A stretch of 64,000 bases of DNA from GWF2-38-69 sp965228125 (GCA_965228125.1 OZ245791.1:2232001-2296000); one strand, 5' to 3'; counted from the first letter of the stretch, positions 15,801 to 25,136 are shown. The notes: a model not told the origin generated them from the sequence alone. Made by a program: numbers and translations.

Positions 15801-17036
15801 GTGACTACGATTGTAATAATATTTTCTGTTGTTTATATTGGAATGATGCTTGGAGGTTTGCCTTTCCTTAAGGTTAATCGTGCGGCAATAGCATTAATAG
15901 GTGCTGTTGTTCTTATTGCCGGACATTTGATTACCCCCAATGCTGCGCTCGCAAGTGTTGATTTCGAAACGCTTGCCCTTCTTTTTGGCCTTATGTTAAT
16001 ATCGGAGCAGTTTGATTTATGCGGGCTTTATACGGCAATATCCGCATGGGTGGGGAAACTAAAAGTTTCTCCGGTCATTTTTCTTGCTCTTGTTACTGTT
16101 ATGGCAGGAGGTTTGTCGGCTTTTCTTACAAATGATGTAGTAGCTATAGCCGTCACTCCTGTTATCTTAAGCATTTGTATAGACAGGAAGCTCAATCCGA
16201 TTCCATTTTTGCTTGGGATAGCTTTTGCTACAAACTCCGGTTCCGTAGCGACTCTTGTTGGCAGCCCCCAGAATATGCTAATAGCCCAGAAGTTAAAATT
16301 GGGGTTTGTGTCATTTTTTATTTACACTGGGGTGCCAGCGGTTCTTTCCCTTGCAGTTGGGTGGGCAGTCTTAGTAAAGATGTATAGAAATTCGTGGAAT
16401 TTAGATATTGGAAGAAATAAAAATAGCGACAGAATGAGGCTCTCGTCCATCCCGCTAATTAAATCAGAATCCGTAAAAGCACTTCTTATCATCACGATTG
16501 TAATAGGCTTATTTATTTTTACAGAGAATAACAGAGCGCTTATTTCCATTACTGCGGGGGCATTTCTTTTGATGAATGCTCACTTTAAATCTCAGGAAAT
16601 GCTCGAGAAAATAGACTGGAATTTACTTATTCTCTTTTTTGGGCTATTTGTTGTCAATGCTGCTATGAATTCAACAGGGATACCAAAGGGCATTGTCAAT
16701 GAATTAAGCAGACAAGGTTTTGATTTACGTGAGCCATCTGTCATATTTGTGGTCACGGCTCTTCTTAGCGACTTAGTTTCAAATGTGCCAAGCGTAATGC
16801 TTCTGTTGCCTTATGCTAACGATTCTCTTTCAGGGTCACTCATGGCAATAGCCAGCGGGCTTTCCAGTAATCTTATTGTGATTGGCAGTTTGGCTAATAT
16901 CATAGTAGTTGATGCTGCAGCATCCAAGGGGCTTAAAATATCCTTCTGGGAGTTTGCCAAAGCCGGTATCCCAGTTAGCATTCTCTCAATGATATTGGGT
17001 GCAGGCTGGGTATATTTCATAGATAAGTTTATCTGA
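15801..17036 (+). CDS. ArsB/NhaD/YbiR-like anion or organic-acid permease
   Basis: Polytopic inner-membrane protein of the ion-transporter (IT) superfamily. Around 11 hydrophobic segments are visible, and two related signatures lie in the two halves: SAFLTNDVVAIAVTPV with GSVATLVGSPQNMLIA (about residues 104-160), and SDLVSNVPSVMLLLP with GSLANIIVVDAAA (about 325-375). The architecture is that of YbiR/ArsB/CitM-type carriers. The GTG start lies four bases after the aminotransferase stop with only a weak ribosome binding site, which suggests coupled translation. The substrate is unknown; export of an organic acid or uptake of an anion are both open. As last metabolic gene of the operon, arylacetate movement is a reasonable guess. 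Confidence 0.78.
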   Translation: MTTIVIIFSVVYIGMMLGGLPFLKVNRAAIALIGAVVLIAGHLITPNAALASVDFETLALLFGLMLISEQFDLCGLYTAISAWVGKLKVSPVIFLALVTVMAGGLSAFLTNDVVAIAVTPVILSICIDRKLNPIPFLLGIAFATNSGSVATLVGSPQNMLIAQKLKLGFVSFFIYTGVPAVLSLAVGWAVLVKMYRNSWNLDIGRNKNSDRMRLSSIPLIKSESVKALLIITIVIGLFIFTENNRALISITAGAFLLMNAHFKSQEMLEKIDWNLLILFFGLFVVNAAMNSTGIPKGIVNELSRQGFDLREPSVIFVVTALLSDLVSNVPSVMLLLPYANDSLSGSLMAIASGLSSNLIVIGSLANIIVVDAAASKGLKISFWEFAKAGIPVSILSMILGAGWVYFIDKFI

Positions 17037-17066
17037 TGATTTAAAGAATTGAAATGTGGAGAAAAA

Positions 17067-17783
17067 ATGAAGCAGAAAAGTGTTTCTAAAAATATAGAGT
17101 TGGTGGCTTTCGACGCGGATGATACTCTTTGGGATAATGAACCTAAATATAAGACTGCCGAAAAAACTTTTGTAAAGATTTTATCAAAGTATGTGACGGA
17201 AGATATCATTCCTGATGAATTGCTTAAAACAGAAATTAAGAATCTTCCAGTCTGCGGTTATGGCACTAAATCATTTTGTATGTCTATGATGGAAACAGCT
17301 ATGAGTATTACTGACTTTAGAATTACCACAGAAGAGCTTTTTCAGATATACAATCTTGCTAAATCCTTACTGAAGCATCCAGTACTTCTTTATGATGGGG
17401 TGGAGGAAACCTTGAGTGCTGTTTCAAGAAAATATCCCCTGGCACTTATTACCAAAGGCGATACCCTGGAGCAGGAAAGAAAACTCTTCAGTTCCGGGGC
17501 TATGGATAAATTTGACTTTATCGAAATTGTTCACGAAAAGGACGAAGCGACTTATTCAAAACTTATATCTAAATTCAAAGTAAGACCTGAAAACTTCCTG
17601 ATGGTTGGCAACTCTCCAAAGTCAGATATCATGCCTGTATTGAAAATTGGCGGGTGTGCTATCTATATTCCATCAAAAGAATTGTGGACACATGAGGCTA
17701 TAGACGAGGCGAACCTGCATGGTTTTGGAGAAAAATATAAGAAAATTGAAAAAATTACAGACATAATAGATATACTATTGTAG
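17067..17783 (+). CDS. HAD-superfamily hydrolase
   Basis: Cytoplasmic phosphatase of the haloacid dehalogenase fold. Motif I is FDADDTLWDNE (about residue 14), motif II is ITKGD (about 130), the motif III Lys is in the downstream helical region, and motif IV is MVGNSPKSDI (about 183) with the acidic side chain provided by the last Asp. The helical cap inserted after motif I makes it a type I member like YjjG and phosphoglycolate phosphatases. The TTG at 17049 is in frame, but GGAG at 17058-17061 supports the ATG at 17067 (238 residues). It trails the aromatic operon by 30 bases and may be co-transcribed. No specific substrate can be read. Confidence 0.82.
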   Translation: MKQKSVSKNIELVAFDADDTLWDNEPKYKTAEKTFVKILSKYVTEDIIPDELLKTEIKNLPVCGYGTKSFCMSMMETAMSITDFRITTEELFQIYNLAKSLLKHPVLLYDGVEETLSAVSRKYPLALITKGDTLEQERKLFSSGAMDKFDFIEIVHEKDEATYSKLISKFKVRPENFLMVGNSPKSDIMPVLKIGGCAIYIPSKELWTHEAIDEANLHGFGEKYKKIEKITDIIDILL

Positions 17784-17861
17784 CATGGATTTATGATCTA
17801 TGTTAGAGTTACAAACAAAATCTCCATAGACAACAGAGATTGAAATGCTAGAGGGAAGTGC

Positions 17862-18527
17862 GTGCTATTTAGAAAGTTAAACATTATTGCATTTTTTTTG
17901 CTTTCTTGCGTCTGTATGAACGCTGCTAAGTTTGTAGAATTGGATTCGCCAAACACTGAGGCAGGCTATCTGGCATACCTCCTTATAAATGAAAACCCTT
18001 TTCCGAGCGAACGTAGTTACGAGAGCGTGGAAGACAGCAAGAGAGGGATGGTTCAGGTTCTTTGGGTGATAAATAATCGGCTTCATGAGATCCCTGCCGG
18101 GTACACGCAGTTTCAAGTGGCTAATACCAAGGCTAAAAGCGTAATAGGTATAATCACAGCAGAAGGACAATGCGAAGGCTTTTATAAAGGAAAAGATGGG
18201 AACCCGGCTTTTGCAGATAGAGTTCAGAAAAGAATAGAGTATCTTCTTAAAATCGCAAACAGCGGCAACAAACCTGGCAAATTTTCCGAACTTCTGAGCT
18301 ATGCTAGGGATTTATCACGTAATTACATGAATTATCTCAGGATAAATGATATTGACGTATTTAAGGAAGTGTATGTGATCAACAAGATAAAAGTGACCGG
18401 ACGCGGTTACTCATGGATGACAAACCGGGATTATTATAATCCTGGCGGGGATTATGTTTCGATTCCAAATACTTTCAATGGAGCAATAGGCGGAAACCGG
18501 TTTTTTACTCTTAAAAAAAGGAAGTAA
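17862..18527 (+). CDS. Secreted protein of unknown function
   Basis: I do not recognise this protein. It opens with a signal-peptide-like run of about 21 residues (LNIIAFFLLSCVCMNAA) with a likely cleavage after NAA. The mature part (about 200 residues) contains GMVQVLWVINNRLHEIPAGY, GIITAEGQCEGF and a C-terminal GAIGGNRFFTL. These recall, weakly, the layout of SleB-type cell-wall hydrolases (a conserved NR pair, a central Q..F segment and a terminal GxxFF), but the catalytic Glu region is not convincing. The start is a GTG preceded by GAGGGAAG. It is followed after five bases by another secreted protein, so the two likely form a pair. Confidence 0.65.
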   Translation: MLFRKLNIIAFFLLSCVCMNAAKFVELDSPNTEAGYLAYLLINENPFPSERSYESVEDSKRGMVQVLWVINNRLHEIPAGYTQFQVANTKAKSVIGIITAEGQCEGFYKGKDGNPAFADRVQKRIEYLLKIANSGNKPGKFSELLSYARDLSRNYMNYLRINDIDVFKEVYVINKIKVTGRGYSWMTNRDYYNPGGDYVSIPNTFNGAIGGNRFFTLKKRK

Positions 18528-18532
18528 CCAAT

Positions 18533-19411
18533 ATGAGAAACTTTTTTGCATTAATACTATCACTTCTGATTTGTTTTCAAACTTCTACGTCTGGAGCTGC
18601 ATCTAATGAAGTTATGGCAAAGGACGAATATATAAATGACATAACAAATCGTGTGTATTTGTATGAAGTCCTGCGTTATCTTTACAGATGGTATCTTGAT
18701 GAGATTGATATTGAAAAAAATTGTAATGCCAAAGTTGTTGAATGCCTCATTAGACCTCTTAATCCTAAACTTGATGCGGGAGATGAAAGCAAGTATGCCG
18801 AAATCATTATTCCTGCATTTGACATCGTTGTGAAGGTCAAAAAAGCAGATTATAGAGTCGAGGAGCTCAATCAAACTGTTAAAAGCAATGGTTACAGGAT
18901 AGTTAATGTCTCAAGAGCCTCTACGGAAGGGGTGAACCCTTCGGAATGCACAAAAGTAAACATAGATATAAAAAAGCTAAGAGACTATCTCTTCAAAACC
19001 AGAAATATGGAAGAGTTTCCAAGCTCTGAACTTCTGGCAAGGATGCGCAAAGCAATGAAGAAACAAGTAACCAGTCTGAGAAAATACGATGTGAAGGATT
19101 CTCTTTCCGATGAAAAAGAACAGAACGTAATCCATATAGCTCCGATATCTCCAATTGGTAATGATGTGTGGGCATATTGGGAGAGCGGAAAGGTTGCGAT
19201 TCACTGCAATTCAGACATTGACATAGCAAATAAAGAGGTCTGGGATCATGATGAATTGTATTTTCATTTCTACGATGTTTTCAACAATACAGTTGTCTCT
19301 TTAAGCGAGACAGCTCTCAGCAATGAATATTTGACCAGAGACCAAGTAGGAAGGATCCTTTTCAACTGCATGATTCTCGGCAAACGCATTGTGCTTGCTG
19401 CCCCTAAATGA
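18533..19411 (+). CDS. Secreted protein of unknown function
   Basis: I do not recognise this 292-residue protein. A signal peptide is clear (RNFFALILSLLICFQTSTSGAAS, cleavage near residue 23). The mature part is hydrophilic and mixed alpha/beta, with two Cys pairs (NCNAKVVEC near 64-71; PSEC and HCNSD later) and a C-terminal helical section ending GKRIVLAAPK. There is no transmembrane segment after the signal and no lipobox. It starts five bases after the preceding secreted protein, so they are probably translated together and act together in the periplasm or outside. Nothing in the sequence gives a reaction. Confidence 0.65.
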   Translation: MRNFFALILSLLICFQTSTSGAASNEVMAKDEYINDITNRVYLYEVLRYLYRWYLDEIDIEKNCNAKVVECLIRPLNPKLDAGDESKYAEIIIPAFDIVVKVKKADYRVEELNQTVKSNGYRIVNVSRASTEGVNPSECTKVNIDIKKLRDYLFKTRNMEEFPSSELLARMRKAMKKQVTSLRKYDVKDSLSDEKEQNVIHIAPISPIGNDVWAYWESGKVAIHCNSDIDIANKEVWDHDELYFHFYDVFNNTVVSLSETALSNEYLTRDQVGRILFNCMILGKRIVLAAPK

Positions 19412-19428
19412 GTTGGAGCAGTTAGACT

Positions 19429-20922
19429 TCAATTGATCAATTTTTTAAATGAAAATAGAGACGCTTTCCACGCAGGCATATCAAGAAAAAGGCCTCTGCT
19501 CAGTAAATCATAGCCGTTTCTTTCATATATGTCTTTACTAAGGCAGTCTTGCAATTTCCAATTTTTCTCAGCGAGATTCGAAAAAGGAAGACGGGCATAA
19601 CATTGACTTTGATTTGCGGCATAGTTTACGGCAATAAGAATCAGTTCATCTTCAAGATCATGCCAGGCAAACAACACAAAACAATTACAAGTCCAATTCC
19701 CTTCCCATGCAGGTAAGCATTCAAGCAATTCCCAATGGCCCTTATGGAAGATTTCTTGCTTTAACAACAGCATTAGACTGCAATAAAAGTCTTCGATTTC
19801 TTTGTTTGGATGTTCGGCTGCTCCTCGTATGAGATGGGGTGATATTTTTTTCTTTTTCCCTTGGAGTTGTCCTTGATGAAAGAAACGCATCCCTGGAGTC
19901 AAATATGTTATGACTGCCGCCGCCTTATAGATTTCTTGGGAAAAAACAGCAACTGCGCGCTGCTCATCATGATTTTCCATGAAACGGGCCATTTTGCTCT
20001 GATAATCGAGTCCGGCTTTGAGATGTGCACGGACATTGCCAGCATTACAATTACGCAGGGTATCATAAAGTTTCTTGTCGTATGTATAGTCAAACCCCTG
20101 CTGTTGCAATTCCCATTCCATATCCCAGTAAACTTCAGCCATGAAACAGAACTCAGGAAACTTTTCTTTAACGTATTTTATAGCCTTTTGCCAGAAGGGT
20201 TGAATTGAAATTCTCCATGTGTTTTGAAAGACTTCCGGAATTATCAACATTGCCATATCGCAGCGAAGTCCGTCACATTGAGCGGAAATTTTTGTAAGTT
20301 CTCTTTGCATAGTTTCCTGAAGGTCAGGGTTTCCGTAGTTTAACTGGAGTGTGTCCGGCCATCCGGAGAAATACGGGTCGCGCCCATATGCTAGAATGAG
20401 GTCGCCTTTTTTGCGTTTAACTCTGGTATAGTTTTCAGGTTTTTGTTCTATATCGGATTTACTTCCTGAAATGTAATATTCAGGATGTTCTTCCACCCAA
20501 GGATGATCCAAACCTGTGTGGTTGGGAACAAAATCAAGCATTAAACGTATGCCACGCCTACGTAACCGTGTACGAAAACGCCTTAGCGCCGCATCACCTC
20601 CTAAATTTTGGTGCACACTATAACTTGTTATGGCAAAACCTGATCCGGCAATATCGCTATTATGTAAATTGGGAAGCGTTTCACGGAACTCCTTTTGCCA
20701 TTCTGGGCAGCTTCGTGAAACTTCCCGTCCTGCATCTCCTGTGCTCCAGACACTCAGCATCCATATCCAGTCAAACCCCATATCTGCTATGCGGTCCAGA
20801 TCTCTATCAGGAATATCGTCCAGAGTCGCCTGTTTGCTCAATTTTTCAGATAGTTCAGTAATCCATACGCGTGTATTTATCTGATAGAGCATAGGATAAC
20901 GGAGTATTTGTGACTCGTTCAT
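19429..20922 (-). CDS. GH13 alpha-amylase-family glycosidase/glucosyltransferase
   Basis: Alpha-glucan-active (beta/alpha)8 barrel enzyme. The N-terminus YPMLYQINTRVW is typical, followed by the four GH13 regions: DFVPNHTG, GLRCDMAM with the nucleophile Asp, FMAEVYWDMEWEL with the acid/base Glu, and FMENHDEQR with the stabilising Asp. About 498 residues from the ATG at 20922. That ATG has no purine-rich site before it. An in-frame TTG at 20994, inside the 3' end of the upstream gene, has GGAGG at a five-base gap and would add 24 unusual residues. I chose 20922 because it gives the family N-terminus, but 20994 is a real alternative. No signal peptide is seen, so it acts in the cytoplasm. It follows the GH63-like gene by 13 bases. 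Confidence 0.86.
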   Translation of the reverse strand: MNESQILRYPMLYQINTRVWITELSEKLSKQATLDDIPDRDLDRIADMGFDWIWMLSVWSTGDAGREVSRSCPEWQKEFRETLPNLHNSDIAGSGFAITSYSVHQNLGGDAALRRFRTRLRRRGIRLMLDFVPNHTGLDHPWVEEHPEYYISGSKSDIEQKPENYTRVKRKKGDLILAYGRDPYFSGWPDTLQLNYGNPDLQETMQRELTKISAQCDGLRCDMAMLIIPEVFQNTWRISIQPFWQKAIKYVKEKFPEFCFMAEVYWDMEWELQQQGFDYTYDKKLYDTLRNCNAGNVRAHLKAGLDYQSKMARFMENHDEQRAVAVFSQEIYKAAAVITYLTPGMRFFHQGQLQGKKKKISPHLIRGAAEHPNKEIEDFYCSLMLLLKQEIFHKGHWELLECLPAWEGNWTCNCFVLFAWHDLEDELILIAVNYAANQSQCYARLPFSNLAEKNWKLQDCLSKDIYERNGYDLLSRGLFLDMPAWKASLFSFKKLIN

Positions 20923-20935
20923 AGGAGGTTTGATT

Positions 20936-23671
20936 TTAAGGTTTATTTGACTTCTTCTTGTCTCCAGAGAGAGTGGAGTCCTCGGAATTTTCAATTATTC
21001 CTCCGGAAAGCATCTGTTCAGTGCTTATAGTAGCAAAGAAGCACATAAGTGTAGCGATAGTTCCAGTCCAGCCAGTCTGATGGCTTGTACCCAGTCCTGC
21101 ACCGTTGTCACCATGAAAATATTCGTAGAACAATATGAGATCACGCCAATAGGGATCAGTTTGAAATTTTTCTGAGCCGCCGTGAACAGGCCTACGCCCT
21201 TCAGCAGTTTTTAGAAAAATGTTGCTTAATCTGTCGGAGATTTCTTTGGCGATCTGAAATAGGTTCATATAGTTGCCTGAATTAGTAGGGCATTCTACCG
21301 TAAAATCATCTCCATAGTAGGAGTAGTATTCCAGCAGTGCTCTTATGATAAGTCCATTTAGCGGTACCCAGATAGGCCCTCTCCAATTTGAGTTGCCTCC
21401 GAACATACCTGTGTCAGACTCTGCCGGAAGGTATGACACCTTGTATTCCTCATTGCCTACACGGAAAATATAGGGGTTGTCAGCGTGGTAACGGGAAAGA
21501 GAGCGGATGCCGAACTCGCTTAAGAATTCATTCTCGTCAAGCATTTTTGAAAGTACCCTGCGCAGCTTTGTTTCGTCAAGAATTGAGCTCAGGTACCGTC
21601 CTTTTACGCCAGGTTTTAATATGTCATGAATAGAAGAGCTAAGTTCCGGGCGGGAGTTGAGGAACTTTTCCATTCTGTCTCCTATTTCCGGATATTTAAC
21701 CAGGAGATTTCCCTCAAAAGATGTGGCTGCGCAAAAAGGCAGAAGTCCTACTATCGACCGGACTTTGAGCCTCTCGGCCTCGCCATTGGGCAATCGCAAT
21801 ACGTCATAGAAGAACCCGTCATTTTCATCCCACATACCGGTATTTTTTCCAAGATGTGTCATTGATGAAGCTATCCAAAGAAAGTGTTGGGCGAATTTTA
21901 GAGTCATTTCAGCGTACCCGTGATCCGTCATTGCCAGTTCGCCTGAGATATCGAGCATGTTCTGACAGAAAAGCGCCATCCATGCGGTGCCGTCTGCCTG
22001 TTCAAGATATCCTCCTGTAGGAAGCGGGGCGCTTCGGTCAAATACTCCGATATTGTCCAGTCCCAGAAATCCCCCTTCAAATACATTTTTCCCCGAACGA
22101 TCCTTGCGGTTAACCCACCATGTAAAATTCAGCAGTAATTTATGGAAACAACTTTTGAGCCATTCTATGTCTCCTTTGCCAGTTTGCAGTTTTTCAATAT
22201 TGTAAGTAAAAATGACAGACCATGCATGTACAGGAGGGTTGACATCACTGAAATTCCATTCGTATGCAGGCATTTGTCCATTTGGGTGCATATAACGCTC
22301 ATCAAGCAAAAGTTTAAGCTGCTGCTTACCGAAATCCGGGTCTATAAGGTTAAGCGAAAGGGTATGAAAAGCAAGATCCCAGGCTGCGTACCAAGGGTAT
22401 TCCCACTTGTCAGGCATTGAGATTATATCGCTGTTAAGCATATGGTGCCACTGATGGTTTCGTTGAGTTGAAGATGAAATAGATGAGTTAAAGCTGTCAA
22501 ATCCCCGTTCTTCGAGCCATTTGTTTACATCGTAATTGTAGAACTGCTTGTTCCACATCATGCCGCCAAGCGCCTGGCGTATTAAGTTGGATTGTTCTTC
22601 ATTGAGTGAAGCCGGAATTACAGTGTTATAAAAATCATCGGCTTCTTTTTTTCTGGCTGTAAAAATCTTTTCAAAAGAGGAACCGAAAAGCACGTTTTTT
22701 TCTTGAGATTCCTTTTTATTTCCGGCTCGGAGACGGAATCGGATTTCTTGAGATTGTCCAGGTTCTATACTTAAAAAATGGTAGATTGCCGCCTTTGTGC
22801 CTTCTTGTTTCGGATTTACAGCAGAGCGCCTGCCGTCGACAATATAGTCATTAATACCGTCTTTTACGTAAAGACTTTTGTTAGGGCTGCCAAAGACACG
22901 TTGATTGTTAGTCTCATTCTCGGTAAAGATAAGCTCAGCATCTTTTTCGGTGTGTAGGAAGAATTCTCCTAGTTCACTTTCCCTTGCCCTTATGGCGTTT
23001 CCAGATCTTTTCAGTAAAGGTTTATCGGCATTCTCCCCCCATGACCATTTGTTTCTGCACCATAGAGTTGGCAGAACATGCAGGCCTGCTTTCTGTGGCC
23101 CTCTGTTGTGTGCAGTGATTTTAATTAAAATGTCTGTGGGCGAGGCTTTAGCATATTCTACAAAAACATCAAAGTAGCGGTTTTGATCAAAGATTCCTGT
23201 GTCTAACAGTTCATACTCAAATTCGTTTCGATTTCTGTTTCGGCTTGTTTCTACAAGGTTGGCGTAAGGGAAAGCATCCTGAGGATACTTGTAAAGATAC
23301 TTCATATACGAATGGGTCGGAGTGCTGTCCAAATAGAAATAATATTCTTTTACATCTTCCCCGTGATTGCTTTCACTGTTTGTTAGCCCGAAAAGCCTTT
23401 CCTTAAGGATAGGGTCTTTGCCATTCCACAAAGCCAGCGCAAAACACAGACGCTGTTGGTCGTCTGAAATACCGGCAATCCCATCTTCTCCCCAACGGTA
23501 AGCTCTGGAGCGCGCATGGTCATGAGGGAAATAATCCCACGCCTTTCCGTCTGGGCTGTAATCTTCTCTTACAGTACCCCATTGCCGTTCACTTAAATAG
23601 GGACCCCATGATTTCCAGGGTAAAACACTGCCTTTGGCTTCATCCAGACGAATATATTCTGCATTGCTCAT
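20936..23671 (-). CDS. GH63/MGH1-like glucosidase, cytoplasmic
   Basis: Large (911-residue) inverting glycosidase of the (alpha/alpha)6 barrel type, related to GH63 and mannosylglycerate/glucosylglycerate hydrolases. Visible features: SWGPYLSERQWGTVREDYSPDGKAW near the N-terminus (very typical of bacterial MGH1-like members), WEYPWYAAWDLAFHTL, NWRGPIWVPLNGLIIRALLEYY, and the C-terminal GAGLGTSHQTGWTGTIATL. There is no signal peptide. GGGAGAA lies eight bases before the ATG. It is the first gene of a two-gene unit with the GH13 enzyme, suggesting turnover of a cytoplasmic alpha-glucoside such as a compatible solute or a storage glucan. The substrate is inferred only from family and pairing. 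Confidence 0.85.
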   Translation of the reverse strand: MSNAEYIRLDEAKGSVLPWKSWGPYLSERQWGTVREDYSPDGKAWDYFPHDHARSRAYRWGEDGIAGISDDQQRLCFALALWNGKDPILKERLFGLTNSESNHGEDVKEYYFYLDSTPTHSYMKYLYKYPQDAFPYANLVETSRNRNRNEFEYELLDTGIFDQNRYFDVFVEYAKASPTDILIKITAHNRGPQKAGLHVLPTLWCRNKWSWGENADKPLLKRSGNAIRARESELGEFFLHTEKDAELIFTENETNNQRVFGSPNKSLYVKDGINDYIVDGRRSAVNPKQEGTKAAIYHFLSIEPGQSQEIRFRLRAGNKKESQEKNVLFGSSFEKIFTARKKEADDFYNTVIPASLNEEQSNLIRQALGGMMWNKQFYNYDVNKWLEERGFDSFNSSISSSTQRNHQWHHMLNSDIISMPDKWEYPWYAAWDLAFHTLSLNLIDPDFGKQQLKLLLDERYMHPNGQMPAYEWNFSDVNPPVHAWSVIFTYNIEKLQTGKGDIEWLKSCFHKLLLNFTWWVNRKDRSGKNVFEGGFLGLDNIGVFDRSAPLPTGGYLEQADGTAWMALFCQNMLDISGELAMTDHGYAEMTLKFAQHFLWIASSMTHLGKNTGMWDENDGFFYDVLRLPNGEAERLKVRSIVGLLPFCAATSFEGNLLVKYPEIGDRMEKFLNSRPELSSSIHDILKPGVKGRYLSSILDETKLRRVLSKMLDENEFLSEFGIRSLSRYHADNPYIFRVGNEEYKVSYLPAESDTGMFGGNSNWRGPIWVPLNGLIIRALLEYYSYYGDDFTVECPTNSGNYMNLFQIAKEISDRLSNIFLKTAEGRRPVHGGSEKFQTDPYWRDLILFYEYFHGDNGAGLGTSHQTGWTGTIATLMCFFATISTEQMLSGGIIENSEDSTLSGDKKKSNKP

Positions 23672-23763
23672 TTTGAAGTTCTCCCTTAACTAATTTTATA
23701 ATGTGTCAGTTTTTTCTCCTTATGCTTCTCTATGAGACGTTTTATTTTTGGCATTTAAAGATA

Positions 23764-25116
23764 CTACTTCTTATAGAATCTACTCCAGAAGTTTTGAGCC
23801 TGTTTTTTGCTCTCGGCGAAGATTTTTTCTTCATCGAGATCAATGAGGTTTCCTTCCAGCATAAGGACTTTGCCGTTAACAATAGTGGTATTAACGCCAG
23901 ATTCGCAGATTCCAAATAGGAAATGTCCGAAGAAAGTGTTCTCTGTAAGTGGTGTAGGTGCGGAATAATCGACGATAATAATATCAGCATAGCTGCCTTC
24001 TTCCAGAGAACCGATTTTTTTGGAGAAGAATCTATTGGAAATTTTGGCATTGTTTTCAAGAAGCAACTGGCAGGATTCGCAGAAAAATACTCTCGGGTCT
24101 TTGCTGTTTAATTTATGCAGAATGTTAGCTGTTCTTACATCACCTTGCATACATGGGCTCATCCCATCTGTTCCGAGGCCAACTAATATTTTTTTGTTAA
24201 GCATCTTCAGAACATTTGCTACACCGACGGCATTATTCATATTAGATTGAGGGATATGGACAACCGCAGTGTTGGTAGAAGCCAGTAAGTCCATCTCTTC
24301 GTCAGACAGGTGTATGCAATGTATGGCTGTCGTTTTTTCGCCGAGTCCGCCGGCATCGAAGAGCCTTTGGATAACTCTCTTGCCATATCTGTCTTTATTT
24401 ACCACTTCATCGGAAATATCTTCAGCTGTGTGGACATGGAAGCCGACACCGAGCGATTTTGTTGCTTCAGAAGCTTCTTTCAGGCTTTTTTCATTAACAG
24501 TAAAAAGGGCGTGAAGTCCAAACATCGCAGTAATAAGCTCGTCTTTTTTTGATCTTTTGTGCTTATTAATCTTTTCTACAAAACGGATACATTCTTTTAC
24601 TCCGGCTTCACCCCTGCCGTATCTGTCCGATATTCCAAGAGACAGGTTGGCTCTGGCCCCGACTTCTCTGACGGCCTGTTCTATAGTATCCATTATGCCT
24701 GTTTGTACTCCTTGACTCTCGTGATGGTCAAAGAATGTAGTAGTACCACCCTTTATTCCATTTATCACAGGAACCAAGGTGCTGTAGTAAATGTCTTTTT
24801 CATTTAATGCCTTATCAAGAGGCCACCAGAGTTTTTCAAGGATTTCAATGAAGTTTTGAGCCGCCGGCTGCTTGGGCATGATGCCTCTGGCGAACGTTGA
24901 GTAAAAGTGCATATGCTGATTGATAAAACCGGGCATTATAAGTTTGCCTTTCGCATCTATAATTTCTACTGAACTATCCAGATTTTTGAAGTCAGAGGTT
25001 TTAGAAATTTTTTTGATTAGCTTATCCTCTACCAAAACGGCTCCGTTTTCTATGATTGAGTTTTTAGCGCCAAGAGTTATAACCGTGCCGTTCTTTATCA
25101 ATAGGGATTTATTCAT
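23764..25116 (-). CDS. ssnA: SsnA-type aminohydrolase (amidohydrolase superfamily)
   Basis: Metal-dependent hydrolase of the amidohydrolase superfamily, closest by pattern to E. coli SsnA, which belongs to anaerobic purine/uric-acid degradation loci. Metal-site motifs are HMHFYS (about residue 68), HVHTAED (about 228), HCIHLSDEE and the catalytic Asp in LGTDGMSP (about 312). The sequence around GIMPKQPAAQNFIEILEKLWWPLDKAL closely recalls SsnA. Length (450) is standard. It is transcribed with ygfK, whose stop codon is 20 bases upstream of its start. Likely reaction: hydrolytic deamination or ring opening of an oxidised purine-like compound. Confidence 0.88.
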   Translation of the reverse strand: MNKSLLIKNGTVITLGAKNSIIENGAVLVEDKLIKKISKTSDFKNLDSSVEIIDAKGKLIMPGFINQHMHFYSTFARGIMPKQPAAQNFIEILEKLWWPLDKALNEKDIYYSTLVPVINGIKGGTTTFFDHHESQGVQTGIMDTIEQAVREVGARANLSLGISDRYGRGEAGVKECIRFVEKINKHKRSKKDELITAMFGLHALFTVNEKSLKEASEATKSLGVGFHVHTAEDISDEVVNKDRYGKRVIQRLFDAGGLGEKTTAIHCIHLSDEEMDLLASTNTAVVHIPQSNMNNAVGVANVLKMLNKKILVGLGTDGMSPCMQGDVRTANILHKLNSKDPRVFFCESCQLLLENNAKISNRFFSKKIGSLEEGSYADIIIVDYSAPTPLTENTFFGHFLFGICESGVNTTIVNGKVLMLEGNLIDLDEEKIFAESKKQAQNFWSRFYKK

Positions 25117-25136
25117 AATGTATTTACTCCTAAAAA

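Noticed and set aside
17819..17841. Hairpin AATCTC...GAGATT after the HAD gene as a terminator
   Set aside because: A 6-bp stem with an 11-base loop, but no T run after it, so it does not qualify as a Rho-independent terminator.
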